A stretch of DNA of 64,000 nucleotides. It comes from Gordionus sp. m RMFG-2023. Lineage: Eukaryota > Nematomorpha > Gordioida > Chordodea > Parachordodidae. Below, one piece after another: positions 37,985 to 50,010 of the stretch. The position numbers were made by a program, and so were the translations under genes. Positions within the stretch are counted from its first letter, which is position 1. Each line of letters opens with the position of its first letter. The stretch covers positions 1,319,121-1,383,120 of the forward strand of contig NC_088779.1 in the NCBI RefSeq assembly GCF_954871325.1, in the 5' to 3' direction. The notes beneath the pieces were generated by a model. That model saw nothing but the letters and a program-made list of their open reading frames with translations. It had not been told where the DNA came from and searched no databases.

Positions 37985-40020
37985 AAATAAAAATATTAGT
38001 ATTTAGCATAAATAGCAAGGAGAATGAAAAGCGGTGTAATATAATGACATTTGATCAAATTAATAAGAAAGTTATGTAAAGAATTTTCGATAACACATAT
38101 AGAAAATTAATCAGAATGTTTAGGTTGTAATAATTGTAATTTTTAACAAGGAAAATAGTTTTTAACGCAGATACATTATTATTTTTTTTTAAAAATCGCT
38201 CTTAACATAAGGTATCAAGATGTTGACACTATTTGTGGCCCTCCACTGTTATAAAAATTCTAGATTTTATGAAAACCAATTAAAAACATATTCCTATTAC
38301 TAAATAAAAGTAAGAAAAATGAATTTTTTTTTAGATGACATGACAATAATCTGAATACAAACCAGTTGAATCTAAAATAACTCCTTGTGCTGTTCATAAT
38401 TTAGCACTCCGCCTTCTGTAGAATGTCTAGCCAAAACCTTGAACGACATGCTCAGCTTAGATCTAATCTTAAACATTTTCCCATCGCATCAAGGCCTCTT
38501 TATTATTTGCAATGCTTATGTTTGCTTATATTTTCTTAAAATTTATATCTTTTTGCGCATTATCCTTTTTTGTACAAAGAAATTAAGCTTTTGGACCAGT
38601 GAAAAACCTTTTGAAAGATTTTATAATCTCAATTTGACTACTCCATTAAGAAATTAGCCAAATCTCTTGCTATAAAAATGAGTTGGCATATTGCTACTCA
38701 AATTTTTCTTCTTACCGCCATTAAATAACTCAGTATTATCCGGCTTTATCGCACTTAATGACTACTTGTTAAGTCAAGCTTTTAATATGTAGCAGAACCT
38801 CTTAATTAAATAACAATAAGGGTTACCTAGGCACATTGAGCGGGCATAAAACCCAACTTTATAGTTCCCTAAATTGAAAGATACCAATAATTTTCAATAG
38901 TAGACAGGGATCAAACTATATTAAAAGTTAAGACCATCAGAGTGTCATTCATAAATAAATAAACTCTACCGTTTATTCTAAAAAATTAATTGAATTCTCA
39001 ATATCTTAGCTTATCGTAACCTTTCTCGAAGAACTATTTTCGCAAGCATTAATATTATTTTTTAAATTTAATAAGAATAAAAAAGATATCCCTTTATATA
39101 TTTGGGTTATTCTATTCAAAGAAAATTGACGTAATTTTATATATAATTTATTCTTATGTAACTAATAAGATATAAATATGATTTCAATAATTTTTCATCT
39201 GATCATATATTTTAGATTATAGAAGCCATTAGATAAATATATCTCTAATAGACGAAAACAATAAAAATCAAAAAAAATTAGCTAAAATTATATAGATTTG
39301 TATATTTATTAATTTTTTAAATAAAAACCCTATAAAATATATTACTTATTCTTAAAGCTAGGTACAGGAAAGATAATATAAGATTGTGTAAATATACAAT
39401 TAATTTCCAGAAAAAATAAGTGTTACTTTTCTAAATTCAAATCATGGCAAAAAACAAACAAAAATATAAGGAATAATGGATAAAATATACTTCTTTGCTA
39501 CTTTATTTCTTTATATTATTTTTTTCATGATGATCTGAGCAATAAAATATCACAGTGGAAATCATTATGAATATCTAATTAACATAATTTTTCTTATTAC
39601 CAAAATTTGAAAGAAATAGTAGATAAGCATATAAAAAAAATAGATTTATCTCATTTTTCCAAAATCGAAATAATAACCTATTATTTATTATGTTATATAG
39701 AAAAGAAATGCTATAAATGTACATATCGATTATATATTTTTATATATATTTTGTCATTTTTATTATTAGTGTTTTGAAAACTAAAACGTTTACCTGAAAA
39801 TTATTAATTTTAATATATTGATTTGCTTGTATTATAAAATATATTCCTATAAAATTTTATTGGGAATTTTCGATATAACTAGAATGTTTAAAAACTAACT
39901 AAAAATAACACTTTTAAAAAATATTTCAACTTTAATAATTTAGTATTAGATACAGAATGTATAGGTAATTAGCTATATTTTATTGTGTATGGAGTGATAA
40001 TTAAAAAAAGTGATTTAAAT
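37985..40020. repeat. Old duplication, copy P2 (overlaps T1)
   Basis: Second copy of P1, offset about 2.2 kb. Landmarks are CTTCTGTAGAATGTCTAGCC (about 38.41 kb), CATTCATAAATAAATAAACTCTACCG (38.95 kb), GACGAAAACAATAAAAATC (39.25 kb) and GTAGATAAGCATATAAAAA (39.61 kb). From 39431 on it is also the beginning of the young tandem unit T1. The 72-residue plus-strand frame at 38439-38657 is not preserved in P1. Confidence 0.7.
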
Positions 40021-41794
40021 AATATATGCCATTTTCCAACGGCATAAATAAATACACTAATTTTAAATTTTTCTTGGCCCACAACTTTCCACAATTGTTA
40101 GAAACTATATCACCCCAAAATAATGAATATATTTCAAAAATCTAATAAGTTTTTATATTTATTTAAAAAATTAATATAAGGACCTTTTTTTCCAATCATC
40201 TTGCCAAAAACAAAAATATATAAAAGACAATTTTTATAACTTTATTTATTCTTAAGGATCCCTCACTTAATAAATATAACTAGATGAAGAATCATTCATA
40301 TAGATCAAAGTCAGGATATGAAGCTTTCAAAGAATTTATAAGCTCCTGTTTTAAAAGTGACTATTATAAATTCTCTTACTGAAATAAAAAGGCCTGAAAA
40401 TAGCATTTAATCCCAAAGCAGATTTATAGACACAATACTACAATCAATTTTTTTTTTACAAATATATTAACAAATTATTTACATACATACATAAGTATTT
40501 TATGTCATTTATTATAAAAAAATGACATTTATGAGAACAGCTGAAAACATTATATCTGAACTTAAAGCAAACTAAAAAAAAAATTGGGCAAATGTAGATA
40601 ATAAATCATAAATTATATATCTTTGTTTTATCAAATGTTAAACTTTATAATTTAATATTTGTTTACTTAACTTCCAGTAACAAGTCATTCACTTCAATAT
40701 TAGTATATTGTTAGTAGAAGAATACTATGAAATAAATGTATTTATCAAATTCTTAGATATTTAACTCAAATAATATAAGATATTTGAGTAATCAGGCACC
40801 ACAAATCTTAAAATATTATTACCGCTGAATCCTACTGAATATATTGGAAATCTTGATAGAGAAAAAATTATCTATTTTACAGATTTTTATTCTGAGGATG
40901 TTAAAGTATCCCATCATTGGCACTACTAGCTAAATGCAAATTATGATGTAAAGGGTTAACTATGATTAATAGTATTCCAAAAACTGCTATATTTGATTTG
41001 CATAATTTAAAACACATTTTATACTACTTTAGGCACTGATGAAATCATTGAAAAGATAGCTTGATCCTATAGAATATTAAATTTTAGATTATAAATTTAT
41101 ATTCTCTTCTTAATAATAAAGTTGTGCATTAATCTAAAATAATTAATATGTAGAACAAATTTATGCTTAAAAAATTTATATTTTTTTGCTAAGTTTTTTT
41201 AGGCGACATTTATTTTATAATAATTCATATTCCGGTTATATTATATTTATATACCTTTGATATTTTATAATTAATCTTTATTTGATTCTTGTACATTAGA
41301 TATTGTTAATATTATAGTCTCTCTAATAAATTTCTAATACATAAAATATTTTTAAATAATTCTAAAAATTTTGTAATTATTATCCTCTGTGATTCTGGCT
41401 ATATGGAAGTATACGCTAATGTTTGGGGATTGAGAACCAAACTGTAACAGGGACAGACTGGTCAGTAAATCTAATAGGAAAAAGCTGCTTTGAGATTTCA
41501 AAAATTTGAAGATTATTAGAAAAGAAAAAATATTTTTTAAAATATTTTATTTTCTGGTTAAATTAATATAGCACTATAAGCGCTACTATAAAGGAAATAA
41601 AAATTTAAAAGGTAAGGCCAGTCAAAAAATGAATTTCTTAATTTTCATTGGATCTAAAAATGGGATCCAATAGAAATTAAATGAGGAATAAATATTTCAT
41701 ATTTATATTGTTTTAAATAAATAGCCCAAGGTAAATATTTATATTTATTTATAAATATATACAAACAATATTTATAGTTTAAATATAGTAAATA

Positions 41795-42069
41795 GGGAAT
41801 TCGGAATCTCTTGATTATAAATCATTTACCTAGAGCGATTTAAAATTTTTTTAATTTAACCGGCTAGCATGGGAAGAATACCCAAACTGTAAATTTCTAA
41901 CAGTTTTGCCATGAACTTAAAATACTAAAATGTCTATCGCTGAAATTGGCTGAAATTTATAGGGTAAATACTCTACACATGCTGAAATACAATTCCTCTA
42001 AAATCAGATTATTAAAATCCAAAAATCGCTCTCAGTTAATGGTTTAAAATTGAGAGATTCCGAAACCCC
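41795..42069. mobile_element. MITE-like inverted-repeat element in T1 (275 bp)
   Basis: The left end starts GGGAATTCGGAATCTCTTGA and runs to TAGAGCGATTT. The reverse complement of the right end starts GGGGTTTCGGAATCTCTCAA and runs to GAGAGCGATTTT. This gives terminal inverted repeats of about 45 bases with a handful of mismatches. It is flanked by ATA on both sides, a possible 3-bp target-site duplication of the kind made by PIF/Harbinger-type transposases. The interior has no coding capacity, so it is non-autonomous. Confidence 0.75.
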
Positions 42070-42445
42070 ATACGACATATATATATAATAAAATAGAATT
42101 TTATTTTTAAAAATGGAGTTTATTTCCTATTCTATTTAATTTTAGTATAAAAATAAAATATTTAAAATTTTGAGACATATAAAAAGATATTAATTTTATG
42201 TGGTAATAAAAATTTCCCAGTCTAGTCCAAAATCTTTTCCCTTTCCCTGATTTAAAATACTAAACAAAAATTTATTACTATTTATTAAATCGATCTATAA
42301 TCCTTTTATATGTGCACTAATAATTAAAAAATCTTGTTATTCTAAAAATTTCCTACATTAAAGCCTTTAACATATATTTTATTCAAATACCCTAGAGTTG
42401 TTTGCCTGATTTAGCCTTTATCTTTAATAAAAGAAACTGCCCAGA

Positions 42446-42566
42446 TTAATGCTGTTTACTAATACATCTTCTAAAAACCTCTTAACATAAAATATGTATA
42501 TATTTATTAATGCTGTTTACTAATACATCTTCTAAAACCTCTTAACATAAAATATGTATATATTTA
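42446..42566. repeat. Two-copy tandem repeat, period 60-61, specific to T1
   Basis: TTAATGCTGTTTACTAATAC starts at 42446 and again at 42507, each through ATGTATATATTTA. The matching place in T2 (about 45.70 kb) has a single copy, so this duplication happened after T1 and T2 separated, or was lost in T2. Confidence 0.9.
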
Positions 42567-42666
42567 TTAATCCTAAAATTTTAGTTTAGAAAAGCAATTT
42601 AAGATAATAAGTTTTTTAAATAAATACAATTTCATATTTCGGGACTAAATATTTTCTATCGATTTT

Positions 42667-45600
42667 CTAAATTCAAATCATGGCAAAAAACAAACAAAAA
42701 TATAAGGAATAATGGATAAGTAAACTTCTTTGCTACTTTATTTCTTTATATTATTTTTTTCATGATGATCTGAGCAATAAAATATCGCAGTGCTAAATCA
42801 TTATGAATATCAATTGTCTAATTAACTTAAAAAAATTAAATTTTTCTTATTACCAAAATTTGAAAGTAATAGTAGATAAGCATATAAAAAAAATCGATTT
42901 ATCTCATTTTACCAAAATCGAAATAATAACCTCTTATTTATTCTGTTATATAGAAGAGAATTGCGATAAATGTACATATCGATTATAAATTTATATATTT
43001 TGTCATTTTTATTATTAGTGTTTTGAAAACTAAAACGTTTACTTGAAAATTATTAATTTTAATATATTGATTTGCTTGTAATATAAAATATATTCCTATA
43101 AAATTTTATTGGGAATTTTTGATATAACTAGAATGTTTAAAAACTAACTAAAAATAACACTTTTAAAAAATATTTCAACTATAATAATTTAGTTTTAGAA
43201 ACAGATTGTATAGGTAATTAGCTATATTTTATTGTGTATAGAGTGACAATTAAAAATAATGATTTAAATAATATATGCAATTTTCCAACGGCATAAATAA
43301 ATACACTAATTTTAAATTTTTCTTGGCCACTATTTTACAACTTTCCACAATTGTTAGAAACTATATCACCCCAAAATAATGAATATATTTCAAAAATCTA
43401 ATAAGTTTTATATTTATTTAAAAAATTAATATAAGGACCTTTTTTTCCAATCATCTTGCAAAAACAAAAATATATAAAAGACAATTTTTATAACTTTATT
43501 TATTCTTAAGGATCTCTCACTTAATAAATATAACTAGATGAAGAATCATTCATATAGATCAAAGTCAGGATATGAAGCTTTCAAAGAATTTATAAGCTCC
43601 TGTTTTAAAAGTGACTATTATAAATTCTCTTACTGAAATAAAAAGGCCTGAAAATAGCATTTAATCCCAAAGCAGATTTATAGACACAATACTACAATCA
43701 ATTTTTTTTTTTACAAATATATTAACAAATTATTTACATACATACATAAGTATTTTATGTCATTTATTATAAAAAAATGACATTTATGAGAATAGCTTAA
43801 AACATTATATCTGAACTTAAAGCAAACTAAAAAAAAAATTGGGCAAATGTAGATAATAAATCATAAATTATATATCTTTGTTTTATCAAATGTTAAACTT
43901 TATAATTTAATATTTGTTTACTTAACTTCCAGTAACAAGTCATTCACTTCAATATTAGTATATTGTTAGTAGAAGAATACTATGAAATAAATGTATTTAT
44001 CAAACTCTAATTTAACTCAAATAATATAAGATATTTGAGTCATCAGGCACCACAAATCTTAAAATATTATTACCGCTGAATCCTATTGAATATATTGGAA
44101 ATCTTGATAGAGAAAAAATTATCTATTTTACAGATTTTTATTCTGAGGATGTTAAAGTATCCCATCATTGGCACTACTAGCATGCAAATTATGATGTAAA
44201 GGGTTAACTATGATTAATAGTATTCCAAAAACTGCTATATTTGATTTGCATAATTTAAAACACATTTTATACTACTTTAGGCACTGATGAAATCATTGAA
44301 AAGATAGCTTGATCCTATAGAATATTAAATTTTAGATTATAAATTTATATGTCTCTTCTTAATAATAAAGTTGTGCATTAATCTAAAATAATTAATATGT
44401 AGAACAAATTTATGCTTAAAAAATTTATATTTTTTTGCTAAGTTTTTTTAGGCGACATTTATTTTATAATAATTCATATTCCGGTTATATTATATTTATA
44501 TACCTTTGATATTTTATAATTAATCTTTATTTGATTCTTGTACATTAGATATTGTTAATATTATAGTCTCTCTAATAAATTTCTAATACATAAAATATTT
44601 TTAAATAATTCTAAAAATTTTGTAATTATTATCCTCTGTGATTCTGGCTATATGGAAGTAAACGCTAATGTTTGGGGATTGAAAACCAAACTGTAACAGG
44701 AACAGACTGGTCAGTAAGTCTAATAGGAAAAAGCTGCTTTGAGATTTCAAAAATTTGAAGATTATTAGGAAAGAAAAAAGATTTTTTAAAATATTTTATT
44801 TTCTGGTTAAATTAATATAGCACTATAAGCGCTACTATAAAGGAAATAAAAATTTAAAAGGTAAGGCTTCTGACAGTCAAAAAATGAATTTCTTAATTTT
44901 CATTGGATCTAAAAATGGGATCCAATAGAAATTAAATGAGGAATAAATATTTCATATTTATATTGTTTTAAATAAATAGCTCAAGGTAAATATTTATATT
45001 TATTTATAAATATATACAAACAATATTTATAGTTTAAATATAGTAAATAGGAAATTCGGAATCTCTTGATTATAAATCATTTACCTAGAGCGATTTAAAA
45101 TTTTTTTAATTTAACCGGCTAGCATGGGAAGAATACCCAAACTGTAAATTTCTAACAGTTTTGCCATGAACTTAAAATACTAAAATGTCTATCGCTGAAA
45201 TTGGCTGAAATTTATAGGGTAAATACTCTACACATGCTGAAATACAATTCCTCTAAAATCAGATTATTAAAATCCAAAAATCGCTCTCAGTTAATGGTTT
45301 AAAATTGAGAGATTCCGAAACCCCATACGACATATATATATAATAAAATAGAATTTTATTTTTAAAAATGGAGTTTATTTCCTATTCTATTTAATTTTAG
45401 TATAAAAATAAAATATTTAAAATTTTGAGACATATAAAAAGATATTAATTTTATGTGGTAATAAAAATTTCCCAGTCTAGCCCAAAATCTTTTCCCTTTC
45501 CCTGATTTAAAATACTAAACAAAAATTTATTACTATTTATTAAATCGATCTATAATCCATTTATATGTGCACTAATAATTAAAAATCTTGTTATTCTAAA

Positions 45601-45873
45601 AATTTCCTATATTAAAGCCTTCAACATATATTTTATTCAAATACCATAGAGTTGTTTGCCTGATTTAGCTTTTATATTTAATAAAAGATACTGCCCAGAT
45701 TAATGCTGTTTACTTAATACATCTTCTACAATCCTCTTAACATAAAATATGTATATATTTATTAATCCTATAATTTAGTTTAGAAAAGCAATATAAGATA
45801 ATAAGTTTTTTAAATAAATGCAATTTCAATTTTGGGACTAAATAATTGTTATCGATTTTCCAAATTCAAATCA
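42667..45873. repeat. Young tandem duplication, copy T2 (about 3.2 kb)
   Basis: Direct head-to-tail copy of T1. The 18-base sequence TTTTCTAAATTCAAATCA sits at the T1 start (39427), at the T1/T2 junction (42663) and, with one difference, at the T2 end (45856). The exchange therefore probably occurred at this short repeat. A 61-residue open frame at 42803-42988 lies in DNA whose T1 counterpart differs mostly at amino-acid-changing positions, so I do not call it a gene. Confidence 0.95.
45050..45324. mobile_element. MITE-like inverted-repeat element in T2 (275 bp)
   Basis: Same element as at 41795-42069, duplicated with the tandem unit. Left end GGAAATTCGGAATCTCTTGA, right end ATTCCGAAACCCC, ATA on both sides. 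Its presence at the same position in both units dates its insertion before the tandem duplication. Confidence 0.75.
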
Positions 45874-46838
45874 GTCCAGAAAATATATCAAAAAAAGTGT
45901 TAAATAGTGAAATATAGAAAGATTTTTGAATGAAGGAATTTTATTATCAGTTTATTTTTGATAGCAGTTATCGAATGCTGCACGTGGTATTAATATAAAA
46001 TAATGCATTGGATAAGTGAAGTCGTTCATTTTTTGTTTCCTAAATAAATTGCTAAGAAATTATTATTTTCTTCTATCTCACTTATTTTTAAAACCTAACT
46101 TTCTCTAAATTTTATGTAATATCTTCTTCTTAATTTCTATTAAAACTTGCAATCTTAAAATAAAAGTCACACAATTTTTAATCTTCAAATCTTTTATTAT
46201 TTTTCAACTCTATAAATCGAATAATTGTTTTAATTACAAAACAACTGATAATTTTAATATAAAAATAAATATAAATATAATAATAATCTATTCATTGAAT
46301 AAAAATAATATCCTGATATAAAAATAATAATTCTGTCTCTTTATTATAATATTATTTTATTTTCCACCAATCAACACTATGCATTATTGTTGATTGACGT
46401 TTTTTTTTTATAAATATCTATTTAGGCTATGATAATTATATAGCGAGTTTTTGCTTAACGTCTCCATGAATAGAGAAGGCAAAAAAAATTCGCATTTTTT
46501 TTTATTACTTATCTCTGAAAACTCTAATGATTCTCCAATTCTAAACTAATATTCATTTTATTAAAATATAGAAAATCCTTGTGACAATGGTTTAAAAAAA
46601 TACATGACTATTATTAATTTTCATTTTCACAATTATTGGAAAAAAATATAATATTAGTTAATTCACGAATTATATAAAGTCATTAATATTTTGCTTTTTA
46701 TCGATTGAGATCCAAATTCCTTTTTAGCGTCAACGTTATAATTGGGAAAATAGACTAAGTCTATCCTATGCAGAATGATTTGTCAATCAGAGAGTATAGA
46801 GCTAAGATAATTGCATTTTATTATGTTTAGGGCTAACC
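45874..46838. other. AT-rich stretch between T2 and the LTR element
   Basis: No open frame or repeat recognised. Slightly GC-richer near 45.97-46.03 kb and 46.72-46.80 kb without motif. Confidence 0.5.
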
Positions 46839-47173
46839 TAATGAATAAGAATAAATATATAGAATAACTTGAATGTGATGTGGTCTTTTTATTTGATAAT
46901 ATGGATAAACAAGTGATCTTTTTATTGAATAATATGGTTATACAAAAGAAAATAAAAATGAATGGTTTTTGTCTGTATGTATATCAAAAATAATCATTCT
47001 TTATATATCTCGAAAATCAATTGTTTCCAATCACGTTATATAATTAACAACCTTTAATATATTATTACAATCTATATATATATCTTCTTTTCGCTTTAAG
47101 TGAAACATAAAAGTAATATTAAACATAAATGTAATTGAAAACACCGCTTAAAATACATAATATAAGTTGTATC
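46839..47173 (-). repeat. LTR of the gypsy-type fossil (3' LTR in element sense)
   Basis: Runs from TAATGAATAAGAATAAAT to ATAAGTTGTATC and matches 49046-49381 throughout, with scattered base changes and small indels. Because the element reads on the minus strand, this left-hand copy is the downstream LTR. Confidence 0.9.
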
Positions 47174-47429
47174 ATACAACATGAACCACCTCCAAAAAAA
47201 AATATATAAAAAAAATTAAAGTCTTAAAAACACAACATGGTACAAAAAATGGGGAAGGAAAGAACTCGTTTGGCATGCGGGAGGTAACTCTTATAATGTT
47301 AAATGAGTAATAGGTAATATTTAATGTTACAATAATGGTTTAATTATTAAAATAATACCCAAAACTTACATTAAGATTAACAAGGAATTATATAGAAAAT
47401 AATGTATATATGGGGCTCGTAGGAACTAC

Positions 47430-47700
47430 AATTGAAAAGGGGGAATTATTGTCATTATTTCCTAATGTTGGAATATAATAAACAATTATAATTGGCAAGG
47501 GATATTATTGTCATTATTTCGCGTTTTTTTTGGAATATAATAAACAATTACATTTGGGCGGGCAATTATTGTTATTATTTCCTTATTTTGGAATATAATA
47601 AACAATTACAATTGGGATGAATAATTATTGTCATTATTGGCTTTTTTTTTGGAATATAATAAACAATTTCATTTGGGAGTGGAATTATTGTCATTTATCC
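47430..47700. repeat. Minisatellite inside the LTR element, about 60-bp unit
   Basis: GGAATATAATAAACAATT recurs at 47470, 47532, 47590 and 47651 (spacing 62, 58 and 61), and each is paired with an ATTATTGTCATTATT-type segment. So there are four to five imperfect units of about 60 bp. It lies between the coding remains and the 3' LTR. Confidence 0.9.
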
Positions 47701-49045
47701 TTGGTTATAGCGGATATTCCCAATGGAGTCCTGTGAAAATCTGATCGGCTAATTGTGCTGCGCTATTGTTCTATGGTAGTTTTCTAATTCTTCTTCTAAC
47801 TCGAGGGGCACTCGCCTGGCATTCACAAATTTTGGCTTAAAGTCACTTTTTAATAAAATGTCTATTTCCAAAGTGTTGACTTTTCCAATTCTATCATTAG
47901 AAACACAATCAGATTTCTTAATTAGTTTGTTGATGTCACAACTCTCTTCAAAATACCTTTTTTAGTAAATAACTATTGAATGACATAATTTTTTTTATAA
48001 AATTTATCAGCATCTTTGAAAGGATTGTTAAAAGTTAAAAAATTTACCCTATCTCCTTTTTCTTATTAATAGTGTTTACATCAACGTTGCATTTGATTAT
48101 GTCAAATTCTTTAATCCAGTACTTGACCACATAGCGATGGTCCCTCCCCATCCAATACTTGACAAATTTAAATATTTAATTGTATTCAAATATTTAGCCA
48201 TAATCATTCGAGACCTGACCAACGACTGTGATAGGAGAACCCTCATAAGAGCATAACTTTTTAGAAAAATTTTCCAGCTCAAATTCTTCATAATTCTCCA
48301 ATGTTTCAAAATCTTTAATAGGTCAAGGATGTCACCGAAGAACCCGTATCTATCAAAAAAGAAAAATTTAGATTATTAAGTTGCATATTAACTGTGAAAT
48401 CATTAATAAGAATTTATCTTATTCCTTGGCCTCAAATTATATGGCGTTTGGTCTTCGATATTGTTGTTGTTGTTATTGTTGTAGTTGTTGTTAGTGTTGG
48501 CCTTAAAATCCTTGTTTCCTTTCCAAGACGAATAGCCTAATGCCAATCGGCGCGATAATCTCGGCTCAAAGAATCTTTATCTACATATGTTTTGTAGTGG
48601 TAATCTCCAACGATTGACAGGTGACAGCAATGTCCTCTACGATATGGTGAGCTCTGTGGTAATTTTCTTCTATCAAGCTTGTCTTTAGCTTTTCATTACG
48701 ACAATTTGACATGAATTGCATCGACAAAAATTCAGGAATGAGCCCCGAACCATACCCTTTCAGTCTATCGAGATACTCTCTGGAAGACTCTATCCGGTTT
48801 TGTATTAAATAATTCGAATATGCGCGTAATCTTGTTTTTTTCAACTTTTTTTTATACTAAACCTTTCATCTGTTGATATGATAAGTTATCTATGTTGTCC
48901 ATAATGCTAACAGCCATATCTTTGTCAATTGTTTCGAGCAGTTTGCATTTCTTAGTTGCCTCATCAACAATATTTTCGGCTAAAAATTTCAGATCCAATG
49001 TTTTCAATAATACCTTGATCTTTACATCATTTCTATCCTCCACCA

Positions 49046-49381
49046 TAATGAATAAGAATAAATATATAGAATAACTTGAATGTCATGTGGTCTTTTTATT
49101 TGATAATATGGTTAAACAAGTGATAAATTTATTGAATATGGTTATAAAAAAGAAAATCAAAATGGAATGGTTTTGTCTGTATGTATATCAAAAATAATCA
49201 TTCTTTATATATCTCGAAAATCAATTGTTTCCAATCACGTTATATAATTAACAACATTTAATATATTATTACAATCTAAATATATTTTCTTTTCGCCTTA
49301 TGTGAAACATTTGTCAAAAAGTAATATTAAACATAAATGCAATTGAACACACCACTTAAAATACATAATATAAGTTGTATC
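49046..49381 (-). repeat. LTR of the gypsy-type fossil (5' LTR in element sense)
   Basis: Second copy of the 335-bp terminal repeat. In element sense the gag-like frame begins directly at its inner edge, with a TGGTGGAGG stretch that could be part of a primer-binding site; I cannot name the tRNA. Confidence 0.88.
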
Positions 49382-49384
49382 GAC

Positions 49385-50010
49385 GTAGGTAGAATCCCTC
49401 GTCCAGAGGTTACCAGACGTATGGCAGATTTAACATTCAGGTTATCCAATTTTCTAGATATTTGCCTTAGTCTTGGTGAGCAGGTTATTTTTGTGATTTT
49501 TATTTGTGTCATTACCCTTAAGAAAATGTGGAAATGTGATTGACGGGCAAGGGGCAGATATTTGCATCCTTTTGCTGAGTCAGGGATTTTTTGCCGGCAG
49601 GATCAGGAATTTGTAAGGTAATAAAAACAAATTACAGTGTGTCTAGCCTGTGTTTTACAAAAGAATATTATTTATCAAAGAAACCAAGTTTTTCGACAGG
49701 TGTCTCTCAACTTGAAGCCTTGGCTCCCTTAGGTATTCGTTAAAATACAAATGGTTTTGGTGTTAAAAATATTTATACATCTGTGGTGGTTGGATCAAAC
49801 GTGGAAGCATTTGCGACAGTGGAGATAGGGACTATTGGGCTAGTGAGCCGAATGGTGACTATGGGCATAGTTGTAAGGGCAAGGGCAGAAAAGACATTAA
49901 GGGTAGGAGGAGCTGGTGATAAGATGGGTAGCCCAGAAGAGAACACTTTATATAGCCCCAATTTGGTTACTTTAATAAGTTTATTACACATGGACAGTTA
50001 TATATGGTAG
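49385..50010 (-). mobile_element. LINE N-terminal fragment next to the LTR element
   Basis: Less AT-rich than its surroundings. A minus-strand frame (49397-49512) reads SRKLDNLNVKSAIRLVTSGR then GILPTS. This resembles the conserved pre-RT segment of the same LINE lineage as copies 0-C (typical form V.GAVRLL.S...LAP). Further upstream the minus strand has a CRKCFHV segment followed by SNHHRC (about 49.8 kb, a stop interrupts it), possibly an N-terminal zinc finger. The RT that should follow is not found at lower coordinates, where the LTR element begins at 49381. The LTR element may therefore have inserted into this LINE copy. The plus-strand open frames here (49337-49543, 49783-50010) are shadows. 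Confidence 0.45.

Larger units (their letters stand above)
39431..42666. repeat. Young tandem duplication, copy T1 (about 3.24 kb)
   Basis: Almost base-for-base the same as 42667-45873 (T2). The CTAAATTCAAATCATGGC start recurs with an offset of 3236. Differences are scattered single bases and short indels, around 2-3% by eye. No long open frame in either copy. It contains a MITE-like element (41795-42069), a stable hairpin at 41640-41679 (TTTCATTGGATC/GGATCCAATAGAAA) and, only in this copy, a 61/60-bp tandem repeat at 42446-42566. Confidence 0.95.
46839..49381 (-). mobile_element. Ty3/gypsy-type LTR retroelement, fossil
   Basis: Two direct repeats of about 335 bp bound a 1.87-kb interior read on the minus strand. 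The parts seen, in order, are a gag-like region (about 48.58-49.05 kb, with SREYLDRLKGYGSGLIPEF), a retropepsin core containing LIDTGSSVTSLT (DTGSS codons at 48336-48350), and the start of a gypsy-type reverse transcriptase with PKFVNARRVPLELEEELE (about 47.78-47.87 kb). The gag resembles those of animal gypsy elements. RNase H and integrase are not seen. The element is broken in several places. The two LTRs differ at roughly 5% by eye, which suggests a moderately old insertion. No convincing target-site duplication was found. Confidence 0.85.

Noticed and set aside
36180-38440. A motif like a polypurine tract followed by TGTTAGATTATGG on the minus strand at about 36.17-36.20 kb, suggesting an LTR edge
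   Set aside because: No partner LTR, no coding remains and no target duplication were found. The segment is part of the P1/P2 duplication and proves nothing by itself.
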